Under the pieces are notes generated by a model that ran no database searches, was not told the DNA's origin, and saw only the letters and a program-made list of their open reading frames with translations. A stretch of DNA of 64,000 bases from Microbacterium paraoxydans. GTDB lineage: Bacteria > Actinomycetota > Actinomycetes > Actinomycetales > Microbacteriaceae. Below are positions 17,209 to 25,345 of this stretch, in pieces (within the stretch, counting starts at the first letter, position 1; every line of letters starts with the position of its first letter). The translations under genes were made by a program, and so were the position numbers. The stretch spans positions 558,001-622,000 of the forward strand of contig NZ_JAIVLG010000001.1 in the NCBI RefSeq assembly GCF_020524545.1. The letters are read 5' to 3'.

Positions 17209-18675
17209 ATGAGCACCCAGACCGAACAGGCCCTCCTCGACAGCATCCCCACCAGTCTCTTCATCGGCGGACAATGGATCGACGGCGAGACCGGCGGCAC
17301 CTTCGACGTGCAGGACCCCGCGACGGGTGCCGTGATCCGCACCATCGCCGACGCGACGCCCGCAGACGGCATCCGCGCCCTCGATGCCGCCGTCGCCGCG
17401 CAGGATGAGTGGGCCGCGACTGCTCCTCGCGTGCGCAGCGAGATCCTCCGTCGAGCGTTCGACCTCGTTCAGGAGCACAAGGAGGATCTCGCCCTGCTCA
17501 TGACGCTCGAGATGGGCAAGCCCCTCGCCGAAGCCAGGGGAGAGGTCGGGTACGGCGGTGAGTTCCTGCGGTGGTTCAGCGAGGAAGCCGTGCGCATCAG
17601 CGGTCGATACGGCATCAACCCGGAAGGCACCGGCCACATGGTCGTGTCGCAGCGCCCGGTCGGACCGTCGTTCTTCGTGACGCCGTGGAACTTCCCCTTC
17701 GCGATGGCGACGCGCAAGATCGCCCCCGCGCTCGCCGCCGGCTGCACGGTCGTGATCAAGCCCCCGGCACTCACCCCGCTCACCACGATCTTCTTCGTCT
17801 CGCTGCTGGAGAAGGCGGGGCTCCCCGCGGGCGTCGTCAACGTCGTGCAGACGTCGAAGTCGAGCGCGCTCTCGGCGCCCATCATCGCCGACCCGCGCCT
17901 GCGCAAGCTGTCGTTCACGGGTTCGACCGAGGTCGGACGCAAGCTCATCGCCCAGGCGGCGGAGGGCGTGCTGCGCGTGTCGATGGAGCTCGGTGGCAAC
18001 GCGCCCTTCGTGGTGTTCGACGACGCCGACCTCGACAAGGCCGTGGAGGGGGCGCTCGCTGCGAAGTTCCGCAACATCGGACAGGCCTGCACCGCCGCCA
18101 ACCGCTTCATCGTGCACAAGGACGTCGCAGGGGAGTTCGCCAAGCGCGTCACCGAGCGCGTCGACAGCATGAAGATCGGCCGGGGCACGGAGGAGGGCGT
18201 CGCGATCGGTCCGCTCATCGACGCCGATGCCGTCGCCAAGGCCGGCGAGCTCGTCGACGACGCGGTCGGGCGCGGCGCGACCCTCCTCGCCGGTGGTAAG
18301 GCAGTGGAGGGCACGGGCACGTTCTACGAGCCGACTGTGCTCACCGATGTCGTCGCCGGGAGCGCGATCCTCCGCGAGGAGATCTTCGGACCGGTGCTCG
18401 CGATCGCGACCTTCGAGACCGAGGACGAGGCCGTGCACCTCGCGAACGACACGGAGTACGGGCTCGTCTCGTACGTCTTCACCGAGAACCTGCAGCGCGG
18501 TCAGCGGATGATCGACAGGCTCGAGACCGGCATGATGGGTCTCAACGTGGGCGTGGTCTCCAACGCGGCTGCCCCCTTCGGCGGCGTCAAGCAGTCCGGC
18601 GTCGGACGCGAGGGCGGGTTCGAGGGCATCCACGAGTACCTGTCCACCAAGTACACGCTGATCCCGGTCTCCTGA
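17209..18675 (+). CDS. gabD: Succinate-semialdehyde dehydrogenase (or 4-aminobutanal dehydrogenase)
   Basis: The 488-residue aldehyde dehydrogenase has the NAD-site PWNFPFAM, catalytic Glu260 in MELGG and catalytic Cys294 in GQACTAANRF. The length and QACTAANRF motif fit GabD-type succinate-semialdehyde dehydrogenases. The gene lies 22 bp after the permease, with AGAAAGAGAA before the ATG. A second dehydrogenase follows. One of the two is expected to oxidise 4-aminobutanal from Puo and the other succinate semialdehyde from GabT. The gabD-like sequence favours this one for succinate semialdehyde. Confidence 0.85.
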   Translation: MSTQTEQALLDSIPTSLFIGGQWIDGETGGTFDVQDPATGAVIRTIADATPADGIRALDAAVAAQDEWAATAPRVRSEILRRAFDLVQEHKEDLALLMTLEMGKPLAEARGEVGYGGEFLRWFSEEAVRISGRYGINPEGTGHMVVSQRPVGPSFFVTPWNFPFAMATRKIAPALAAGCTVVIKPPALTPLTTIFFVSLLEKAGLPAGVVNVVQTSKSSALSAPIIADPRLRKLSFTGSTEVGRKLIAQAAEGVLRVSMELGGNAPFVVFDDADLDKAVEGALAAKFRNIGQACTAANRFIVHKDVAGEFAKRVTERVDSMKIGRGTEEGVAIGPLIDADAVAKAGELVDDAVGRGATLLAGGKAVEGTGTFYEPTVLTDVVAGSAILREEIFGPVLAIATFETEDEAVHLANDTEYGLVSYVFTENLQRGQRMIDRLETGMMGLNVGVVSNAAAPFGGVKQSGVGREGGFEGIHEYLSTKYTLIPVS

Positions 18676-18733
18676 TTCCGATGCGCGGGGCCCGCGTCGC
18701 CGGGCTCCGCACCACCACATGAGAGGACATGTC

Positions 18734-20098
18734 ATGACCGACTACGCCGTCATCAACCCCGCCACCGGAGAGACGCTGGCGTCCTTCGACACCTTCACGG
18801 ACGCCCAGATCGAGGAGGCGGTCGCCGCCGCCGACGCCGCCCACCGCGAGTGGTCGCGTTCGTCGACGGTCGCCGAACGCGCTGCCCTCCTGCACCGCGC
18901 TGCCGAGCTGCACCGCGGACGGCGCGAAGAGCTCGCCGACATCTTCGTGCGCGAGATGGGGAAGCCCCGTGAGGCCGCGCTCGGCGAGGTCGACTTCGCC
19001 GCAGACATCGCCGACTACTACGCCGATCAGGCTGCGTCGATCATGGCCGACCAGCCGATCGCGATCCTGGGGGAGGGGTCGGCCATCATCCGCCGGTCCT
19101 CGCTCGGACCGCTCGTCGGCATCATGCCGTGGAACTTCCCGGCGTACCAGATCGTCCGCTTCGCCGCGCCGAACCTGATCGTCGGCAACACGATCCTGCT
19201 CAAGCCTGCGCCGCAGTGCCCGGAGTCCTCGACGGCGATCGAGAAGATCTATCACGACGCCGGCTTCCCCACGGGCGCCTACCAGAACGTGCTCGCGACG
19301 AACGAGCAGATCGCGACGATGATCGCCGACCCGCGTGTACAGGGCGTCTCGCTCACGGGGTCCGAGCGCGCCGGTGCCGCGGTCGCCGAGATCGCCGGCC
19401 GCAACCTCAAGAAGGTCGCGCTGGAGCTGGGAGGCTCCGACCCGTTCATCGTGCTCTCCACCGACGACCTCGACGCGACCGTGCAGGCCGGCGTCGACGC
19501 GCGCCTGGACAACAACGGGCAGGCCTGCAACGGTGCCAAGCGGTTCATCATCGTGGATGGGCTGTACGACGCGTTCGTCGAGAAGTTCACCGCAGCGATG
19601 GCGGCGGTCGAGGCGACCGATCCCATGCTCGACGACACGATCCTCGGCCCGGTGTCCTCCGAGACCGCGGCGGCCACCCTGCAGAAGCAGATCGACCAGG
19701 CGGTCGAGCAGGGGGCGACGCTGCTGGCCGGAGGCACGCGTGAGGGCACGTTCTTCGCGCCGACCGTGCTGGCCGACGTCACGCCCGAGATGAACGTGTA
19801 CCGCGAGGAGCTCTTCGGCCCCGCAGCCGTGGTCTACCGCGTCGCGGATGAGGACGCGGCCGTCGAGCTCGCGAACGACACCACGTTCGGCCTCGGCTCC
19901 TACGTCTTCACGACGGATGCCGAGCAGGCCGAGCGCGTCGCCGACAAGATCGAGGCGGGGATGGTCTACGTCAACCTCGTGCTGGCCGACAGCCCTGAGC
20001 TGCCCTTCGGCGGTGTCAAGCGCAGCGGCACGGCTCGCGAGCTGGGTCACCTGGCTGCGGACGAGTTCGTCAACAAGAAGCTCATCCGCGTCGGCTGA
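18734..20098 (+). CDS. NAD(P)-dependent aldehyde dehydrogenase, GabD2-like
   Basis: The 454-residue enzyme is shorter at the N-terminus than its neighbour, as in the GabD2/YneI group. Motifs are IMPWNFPAYQIVRF, catalytic Glu231 in LELGGSDPF and Cys265 in NNGQACNGAKRF. GabD2/YneI enzymes oxidise succinate semialdehyde, but in this operon an enzyme for 4-aminobutanal is also needed, so substrate is open. The ATG at 18734 is preferred over an upstream in-frame ATG because of the GAGAGGACATGTC leader. A hairpin terminator follows the stop. Confidence 0.85.
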   Translation: MTDYAVINPATGETLASFDTFTDAQIEEAVAAADAAHREWSRSSTVAERAALLHRAAELHRGRREELADIFVREMGKPREAALGEVDFAADIADYYADQAASIMADQPIAILGEGSAIIRRSSLGPLVGIMPWNFPAYQIVRFAAPNLIVGNTILLKPAPQCPESSTAIEKIYHDAGFPTGAYQNVLATNEQIATMIADPRVQGVSLTGSERAGAAVAEIAGRNLKKVALELGGSDPFIVLSTDDLDATVQAGVDARLDNNGQACNGAKRFIIVDGLYDAFVEKFTAAMAAVEATDPMLDDTILGPVSSETAAATLQKQIDQAVEQGATLLAGGTREGTFFAPTVLADVTPEMNVYREELFGPAAVVYRVADEDAAVELANDTTFGLGSYVFTTDAEQAERVADKIEAGMVYVNLVLADSPELPFGGVKRSGTARELGHLAADEFVNKKLIRVG

Positions 20099-20106
20099 GC
20101 GCCGCC

Positions 20107-20143
20107 GCGAACGGCCCCCCGCAGAGCGCGAGGGGCCGTTCGC
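20107..20143 (+). terminator. Hairpin terminator after the putrescine/GABA operon
   Basis: GCGAACGGCCCC (20107-20118) pairs perfectly with GGGGCCGTTCGC (20132-20143) around a 13-nt loop, starting 9 bp after the dehydrogenase stop. There is no clear T-run, as is common in high-GC actinobacteria. Confidence 0.7.
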
Positions 20144-20198
20144 GCGCCCACCCTTGAACGCGCGACGAATGCCCTGTCGGTGGAGACGTGGAGTGGGA

Positions 20199-20204
20199 GA
20201 CAAT
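20199..20204 (+). promoter_or_regulatory. -10 box GACAAT, predicted leaderless start
   Basis: GACAAT is followed by six bases and the ATG at 20211, with no ribosome site between. Confidence 0.4.
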
Positions 20205-20210
20205 GGCGGC

Positions 20211-20648
20211 ATGAGCGCGCACACCGACCCCATCGAGACCCTGACCTCCGATCGGAGCTGGGAGCTGCTGGGCACGCAGGAACTCGGAAGACTCGTCACC
20301 CACGTGGGAGACACGATCGACATCTTCCCCGTGAACTACGTGGTCGACGGCGAAGGCATCCTGTTCCGCACCGCGCCGGGCAGCAAGCTGTTCGAGCTGA
20401 CGGTCAACACCGACGTGCTGTTCGAGGTCGACGACCATACCGACACGGATGCCTGGAGTGTGATCATCCGCGGGTACGCCACCGCCCTGGAGTCGGATGC
20501 CGACGTGCAGCGGGCGGAGGTCGCGGGGCTCCGGCCCTGGATCCCGACCCTCAAGCGCGTCTTCGTGCGGATCGCAGCGACCTCGGTGTCGGGGCGGGCG
20601 TTCCGCCGCAGCGCCGAGCCGGAGCGCGACGGACCCCAGGAGTACTGA
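20211..20648 (+). CDS. Pyridoxamine 5'-phosphate oxidase-like flavin-binding protein
   Basis: The 145-residue protein has the split-barrel fold of PNPOx-like proteins: an N-terminal helix with LTSDRSWELLGTQELGRLV, then DIFPVNYVVDGEGILFRTAPGSKL and VLFEVDDHT, followed by a VIIRGYA strand. These small actinobacterial proteins commonly bind FMN or F420 and often have unknown substrates. The C-terminal helix ends in a charged tail. It is a single gene between a terminator and a repeat cluster. The start follows a -10 box by six bases. Confidence 0.8.
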   Translation: MSAHTDPIETLTSDRSWELLGTQELGRLVTHVGDTIDIFPVNYVVDGEGILFRTAPGSKLFELTVNTDVLFEVDDHTDTDAWSVIIRGYATALESDADVQRAEVAGLRPWIPTLKRVFVRIAATSVSGRAFRRSAEPERDGPQEY

Positions 20649-20654
20649 GCGCGT

Positions 20655-20746
20655 CTTGGAGAAGGCCCCGCGTTCTGGAGGAGATCTCGCGCTCTGAAGG
20701 AGGCTTCGCCCGGCATCCGCTCCTTCAGAATGCGAGATCTCCTTCG
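20655..20746. repeat. Cluster of 19-bp imperfect repeats with long hairpin upstream of poxB
   Basis: Three imperfect direct repeats of 19 bp lie at 20655-20673, 20674-20692 and 20693-20711, sharing a TCTGRAGGAG-like start. The second and third are then repeated in inverse orientation. GGAGATCTCGC (20680-20690) plus TCTGAAGGAG (20693-20702) pairs with CTCCTTCAGA (20720-20729) plus GCGAGATCTCC (20732-20742) around a 17-nt loop. It could terminate the upstream gene or be a palindromic mobile repeat. Confidence 0.6.
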
Positions 20747-20762
20747 TATGCGCGCCCGGGCG

Positions 20763-20768
20763 TAGGGT
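20763..20768 (+). promoter_or_regulatory. -10 box TAGGGT for poxB
   Basis: TAGGGT is followed by six bases and the poxB ATG at 20775. No ribosome site lies between, which suggests a leaderless mRNA. Confidence 0.5.
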
Positions 20769-20774
20769 CGAACC

Positions 20775-22499
20775 ATGGCCAACGTCGCTGAGAACATCGT
20801 CAAGACTCTGCACGCCAACGGGATCGACCGTGTCTACGGCATCCCCGGGGATTCGCTGAACGGCTTCACGGACGCGCTGCGCAAAGACGGAACGATCCGA
20901 TGGGTGCACGTGCGCCACGAGGAGTCCGCCGCGTTCGCCGCCGCCGCGGATGCCGCCACGACGGGAGAGCTCGCGGTCGTCGCAGGCTCCTGCGGTCCGG
21001 GAAACCTGCACCTCATCAACGGTCTGTACGATGCGAACCGCTCGCGCGTACCGGTGCTCGCGATCGCCGCGCAGATCCCGACGACCGAGATCGGCACCGG
21101 GTACTTCCAGGAGACGCATCCCCAGGAGCTCTTCCGTGAGTGCAGCGTGTACGTCGAGTACGTCGCCGACCCGAAGCAGATGCCGCGTCTGCTGGAGGTC
21201 GCCATGCGCGCCGCGATCGAGGAGCGCGGCGTCGCGGTCCTCGTGATCCCGGGTGACGTCGCCTTGGCCGACATCGCGGACGATCGCGCCGTCGTGATCG
21301 AGCGCACGCGGCCCGTGGTGGTGCCCAACGCCGCGGAGCTCGAGAAGGCCGCGACGCTGCTGAACGCGGCGAAGAGCGTCACGATCCTCGCCGGTGCCGG
21401 TGTGGAGGGCGCGCACGACGAGGTCATCGCCCTCGCCGACAAGCTCGGCGCCCCCATCGTGCACGCTCTCCGCGGCAAGGAGTTCATCGAGTACGACAAC
21501 CCCTTCGACGTCGGGATGACGGGGCTTCTGGGCTTCGCCTCCGGATACCGGGCGATGGAGGCCGCCGACGCGCTGCTGGTTCTGGGCAGCGACTTCCCCT
21601 ACGAGCAGTTCTATCCCGACGGCGCGAAGACGATCCAGGTCGACCTCCGCGGTGCACAGCTCGGGAAGCGGCATCCCCTCGATCTGGGGCTGGTCGGTGA
21701 CGTGCGCGCCACCGCCGACGCGCTGTTGCCGCGCGTGGCGCACAAGGATGACCGGAGCCACCTCGATGACGCCACCGCCCACTACCGCAAGACCCGCAAG
21801 AAGCTCGATGAGCTGGCGGTGCCCGCCAAGGGCGACCGTCCTATCCATCCGCAGTATCTGGCTCGGCTCCTGGACGAGTACGCGACCGACGACGCGATCT
21901 TCACGGCCGACGTGGGGTCGCCGACCGTGTGGGCCGCGCGCTACCTGTCGATGACCGAGAACCGCCGGCTGATCGGTTCGTTCACGCACGGCTCGATGGC
22001 CAATGCGCTGATGCACGGGATCGGGGCACAGGTGGCCCACCCCGACCGTCAGGTCGTGGCTCTCGCGGGCGACGGTGGTCTCTCGATGATGCTCGGCGAG
22101 CTGCTGACCGTGACCCAGAACGCGCTGCCCGTGAAGACCATCGTGGTCAACAACTCCTCACTGAACTTCGTCGAGCTCGAGATGAAGGCCGCGGGCTTCG
22201 TCACGTACGGGACCGGGTTGGAGAACCCCAGCTTCGCGGCGATCGCCGAGGCGATGGGTATCTTCGCCCGTCGCGTGGAGCGCAGCGAGGATCTCCCGGA
22301 GGCGGTGCGTGACGTGCTCGAGCACGACGGCCCTGCCCTGCTCGACGTCGTCACCGAACGACAGGAGCTCTCCATGCCGCCCGCGATCGAGGCCGCCCAG
22401 GTCAAGGGCTTCGCGCTGTATGCGATCCGCACGGTCATGTCCGGGCGCGGGGACGAGCTCCTCGACCTCGCCAAGGCGAACTGGCGCCAGTTCTTCTGA
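20775..22499 (+). CDS. poxB: Pyruvate:quinone oxidoreductase (PoxB type), ThDP-dependent
   Basis: The 574-residue ThDP enzyme has three domains. The Pyr domain carries DRVYGIPGDSLNGF and the catalytic Glu in VRHEESAAFAA. The middle FAD-type domain carries AGAGVEGAHDE. The PP domain has the ThDP motif GDGG...NN (about residues 431-460). Members convert pyruvate to acetate and CO2 with electrons to quinone and attach to the membrane through the C-terminus. The length and order fit PoxB rather than acetolactate synthase. Acetate made here would feed the glyoxylate shunt encoded at the left edge. It appears to be monocistronic. Confidence 0.87.
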   Translation: MANVAENIVKTLHANGIDRVYGIPGDSLNGFTDALRKDGTIRWVHVRHEESAAFAAAADAATTGELAVVAGSCGPGNLHLINGLYDANRSRVPVLAIAAQIPTTEIGTGYFQETHPQELFRECSVYVEYVADPKQMPRLLEVAMRAAIEERGVAVLVIPGDVALADIADDRAVVIERTRPVVVPNAAELEKAATLLNAAKSVTILAGAGVEGAHDEVIALADKLGAPIVHALRGKEFIEYDNPFDVGMTGLLGFASGYRAMEAADALLVLGSDFPYEQFYPDGAKTIQVDLRGAQLGKRHPLDLGLVGDVRATADALLPRVAHKDDRSHLDDATAHYRKTRKKLDELAVPAKGDRPIHPQYLARLLDEYATDDAIFTADVGSPTVWAARYLSMTENRRLIGSFTHGSMANALMHGIGAQVAHPDRQVVALAGDGGLSMMLGELLTVTQNALPVKTIVVNNSSLNFVELEMKAAGFVTYGTGLENPSFAAIAEAMGIFARRVERSEDLPEAVRDVLEHDGPALLDVVTERQELSMPPAIEAAQVKGFALYAIRTVMSGRGDELLDLAKANWRQFF

Positions 22500-22525
22500 G
22501 CGGGCGCCGCGCCGGGGTCCGACGC

Positions 22526-25324
22526 TCAGCTCTCCAGGTGTGCGCGGATCTCGGTGGCCTCGCCGTGCCGTCCGAGCGCCTCGAGCAGGTTGCCGAGCTC
22601 GAGGGTGGCGACCTGCAGGAGCGGCGGGTGCTCGGACGCGTGCTCGATCGCGCTGCGATACAGGGGCACCGCGTCGGCTGAGCGGTCGTTGCCGGCGAGC
22701 ACCCGCGCGGCGAACAGCTCCGAGCCTCCGGCCGAGCCGAGGTCTCCCGATGCAGCGAAGCCGTCGGCAGCCGTGAGCGCGGCGGACACGGCCTCGTCGA
22801 TGCGCCCGAGCTCTGCCAGGGCGCGTGCACGCGAGTCGGTCACATCGGCGAGCAACCACCCCGCGTCGTGCTGCTGCGCGAGGGCGGCGACCTCGTCGAA
22901 GAGGCCGAACGCCCGCTCGTCGCCGCGCCCGCCGTAGGCCTGCCCGAGACTGTGCAGCACCTCGGTCAGTGCCCCGACGGCGTCGGGCGCGCGGCGCACG
23001 ATCTCGGCGGCCGCCTCCAGCAGCCCGATCGCGTCCTCCTGCTCGTCGAAGCGGGCGAGGATCTTGGCCTGCTCGGTCATCGACATCGCCTGATCGGCGT
23101 GCTCCTCGGCCTGGCCGAACAGCTCGGCGGCGTAGCCGTGTGCGCCGACGGCCTGGCCGAACTCACCGGCCGCGCCCAGAGCGCGTGCCAGCATCGACGC
23201 GGTCATCGCCCGGGAACCGGCGGGCACCTCCCCGATCTCCTCCCGTTGCAGCACATCGCCGAACAGCTCAGCGGCCTCCTCCGCGTCTCCGACCCGCAGC
23301 ATGGTGCGAGCGAGGCGGAAATCCACGCCCGTCGCGTCGCCGTCTGCCTCTCCGGCGATCCGCGACGCGAGACGATAGCGCGAGAGGGCCTTCTCGGGCT
23401 CCTCCGCGTCTTCCCAGAGGGCGCCGGCGAGCAGGTGCGCATCACCGAGAGCGCGCGTCGCCCCCAGCTCTGCGAGCAGCCGGCATACCTCGTCCGCATC
23501 GGTCGCGCCCTCGGCGTAGCTGTCGCTGCCGCCCCGCACCCGTGCCCTGATCTGCAGCGCCTGTGCCCGGTGCCCGCGGCTGAGGTCATCCTGGGCGAGG
23601 AAGCGGTCCAGCAGCGTGGTCGCCGATACCAGATCACCCTTGCTCAGCACTGCTGAGATCGCCAAGAGGGTCGTGGTGTTCGACAGGCGAACATCCTCGG
23701 CTTCGGCGAAGGAACGGGCCGCCATCTCCGCGAGGTCCAACGCGGCGTCCGCTTCGCCGGACCGGAGGTGCAGCGCCGCACGGCTGATCGCGAGGTCGCC
23801 GCGCGACCACGCGGGGAGAGTCGCAGCGTCGGCGATAGCCTCTTCCAGCGCAGCGGTCGCTTCGGGCGTGTTCAGCCCGAACGTCGCGAGCCCGAGGCGC
23901 TCCTCCAGGGCGGCCTGCTCCTCGCGGCCGGCGGCCCGCAGCGCGGCGACGCGCTCGGGGAGTACCTGCAGAGCCTCCTCGGCGCGGTCCATGGCGATCA
24001 GAATCCCGAGACGCATCGACAGGAGCTGCGCGAGCTTCTCGGGGTCCTCCACCTCGAGGGCGCGGGGGAGTGCGTCGAGGGTCTCGTGCTCAGCCCCGAA
24101 CTGGGCGAGCTGCATGGCCCGCTCGAACCACCCGTCCGCATCCGCCGGAGCGTCGGACGGCGTCGGGGCGACGAACGCATCCGAGCGGATCGGCACGTCG
24201 TACTGTTCCGAGGCGAGGGCGCGCATCCGATCCAGACTGCGCGCGTGGCCGCGGGTCCCATCGCGCTCGTCGAACGCGGCGCCGATCCGCTCCGCGGCGG
24301 CCCACGAGGCGGCAGCCAGGTCGGACGCGCTCCACGCTCCGTCGTGTTCTCCGAAGAACGGCGCGAGGGCGGCGGACTCCGCACCGCGCACCGGGGTGTC
24401 GCCGTGTCCGGCCGCCGTGACGCGGTCGAGCGCCACGGCGAGGGCGGCGAGGGCGGCGAAGTGCGCGTCGACGTTCAGCCCGTCGTGCGCGAGCCAGGAG
24501 ATGTGCTTCTCGACCAGGGCGAGAGCACGCGCCTCGTTTCCGGTGACTGCCGCGAACACGATGTTGTTGGCGACGATCCGCAGGTTGTCGGGGTTGTCCT
24601 TGGCGAGGCGGTAGCTGCGCAGGTGCGCGGTCTTCGCCTCCTCGAGACGTCCGGCGCGCAGGTAGGGGAGCAGAACACGGGACAGGGCGTGCTCCGGCTC
24701 CTCGCCGCAGGAGAAGCCGCCCTCGATCATCTCCTCGACCAACGCGATCGCCGCGGCGTCGCGATCGGTGTCGGCGAAGAATCCGGCGAACTGGCTGCGC
24801 CCGCATGCGTCGCAGTGGCTGTGGTCGTCGCGCGGCGTTGCCTCGAGCTGCACGCGGAGCGCCTCCGCATCGTCCATGCGTCCGGCGTCCCAGGCGTCTT
24901 CGAAACGAGCCGTGAGCACCCCGCTGACGCCGAGACCTGCGGCACGGTAGTGCGCCTCCATGTCGTCGAGAACGGCGGCGATCTGCTCCTGGGAGAAGGC
25001 CGGAGAGGACCGCAACGACGAGGCCATCCACTTGAACTGCCACATCAGGTCGGCGCCGCCGTTGTCGAGGTCGGCGGGGAAGCGCTGCGGGTCCGCATCG
25101 TGATGCGCGAGACACCACGCGAACGAGTTGAGCATGACATCGGTCGCACCGTTCATGTTCGCCGAGGCCGTCTGGCGCATCCTGGCCTCGTACTCGAGCC
25201 GCTCATCGCCGATCTCCACCGCGAGGGCCACCGCCTCGGAGACCAGCGCCTGCTCTGCGGGACCCCAGGGAGTGCGATCGATCTCTTCGATCAGCTGCGG
25301 GAAGCGCTTCTTCGGATGTGTCAT
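22526..25324 (-). CDS. Large tetratricopeptide-repeat protein paired with Hsp90-like gene
   Basis: The 932-residue protein is mostly TPR-like helical repeats rich in Ala, Leu and Glu, most evident from about residue 440 to the end. One HCDACGRSQF cysteine/histidine motif lies near residue 165. No signal peptide, membrane segment or enzyme motif is seen. It follows the Hsp90-like gene after 21 bp in the same operon and may scaffold or dock its clients, as TPR co-chaperones do in eukaryotes. That analogy is inference; eukaryotic TPR docking needs a C-terminal MEEVD, and the Hsp90 here ends LPFGDAR. Confidence 0.8.
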   Translation of the reverse strand: MTHPKKRFPQLIEEIDRTPWGPAEQALVSEAVALAVEIGDERLEYEARMRQTASANMNGATDVMLNSFAWCLAHHDADPQRFPADLDNGGADLMWQFKWMASSLRSSPAFSQEQIAAVLDDMEAHYRAAGLGVSGVLTARFEDAWDAGRMDDAEALRVQLEATPRDDHSHCDACGRSQFAGFFADTDRDAAAIALVEEMIEGGFSCGEEPEHALSRVLLPYLRAGRLEEAKTAHLRSYRLAKDNPDNLRIVANNIVFAAVTGNEARALALVEKHISWLAHDGLNVDAHFAALAALAVALDRVTAAGHGDTPVRGAESAALAPFFGEHDGAWSASDLAAASWAAAERIGAAFDERDGTRGHARSLDRMRALASEQYDVPIRSDAFVAPTPSDAPADADGWFERAMQLAQFGAEHETLDALPRALEVEDPEKLAQLLSMRLGILIAMDRAEEALQVLPERVAALRAAGREEQAALEERLGLATFGLNTPEATAALEEAIADAATLPAWSRGDLAISRAALHLRSGEADAALDLAEMAARSFAEAEDVRLSNTTTLLAISAVLSKGDLVSATTLLDRFLAQDDLSRGHRAQALQIRARVRGGSDSYAEGATDADEVCRLLAELGATRALGDAHLLAGALWEDAEEPEKALSRYRLASRIAGEADGDATGVDFRLARTMLRVGDAEEAAELFGDVLQREEIGEVPAGSRAMTASMLARALGAAGEFGQAVGAHGYAAELFGQAEEHADQAMSMTEQAKILARFDEQEDAIGLLEAAAEIVRRAPDAVGALTEVLHSLGQAYGGRGDERAFGLFDEVAALAQQHDAGWLLADVTDSRARALAELGRIDEAVSAALTAADGFAASGDLGSAGGSELFAARVLAGNDRSADAVPLYRSAIEHASEHPPLLQVATLELGNLLEALGRHGEATEIRAHLES

Positions 25325-25345
25325 GGACGGAGCCTTTCGGGAGGA

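Noticed and set aside
20655..20746. Repeat cluster upstream of poxB as a CRISPR array
   Set aside because: Units are contiguous and partly inverted, with no spacers of constant length and no cas genes.
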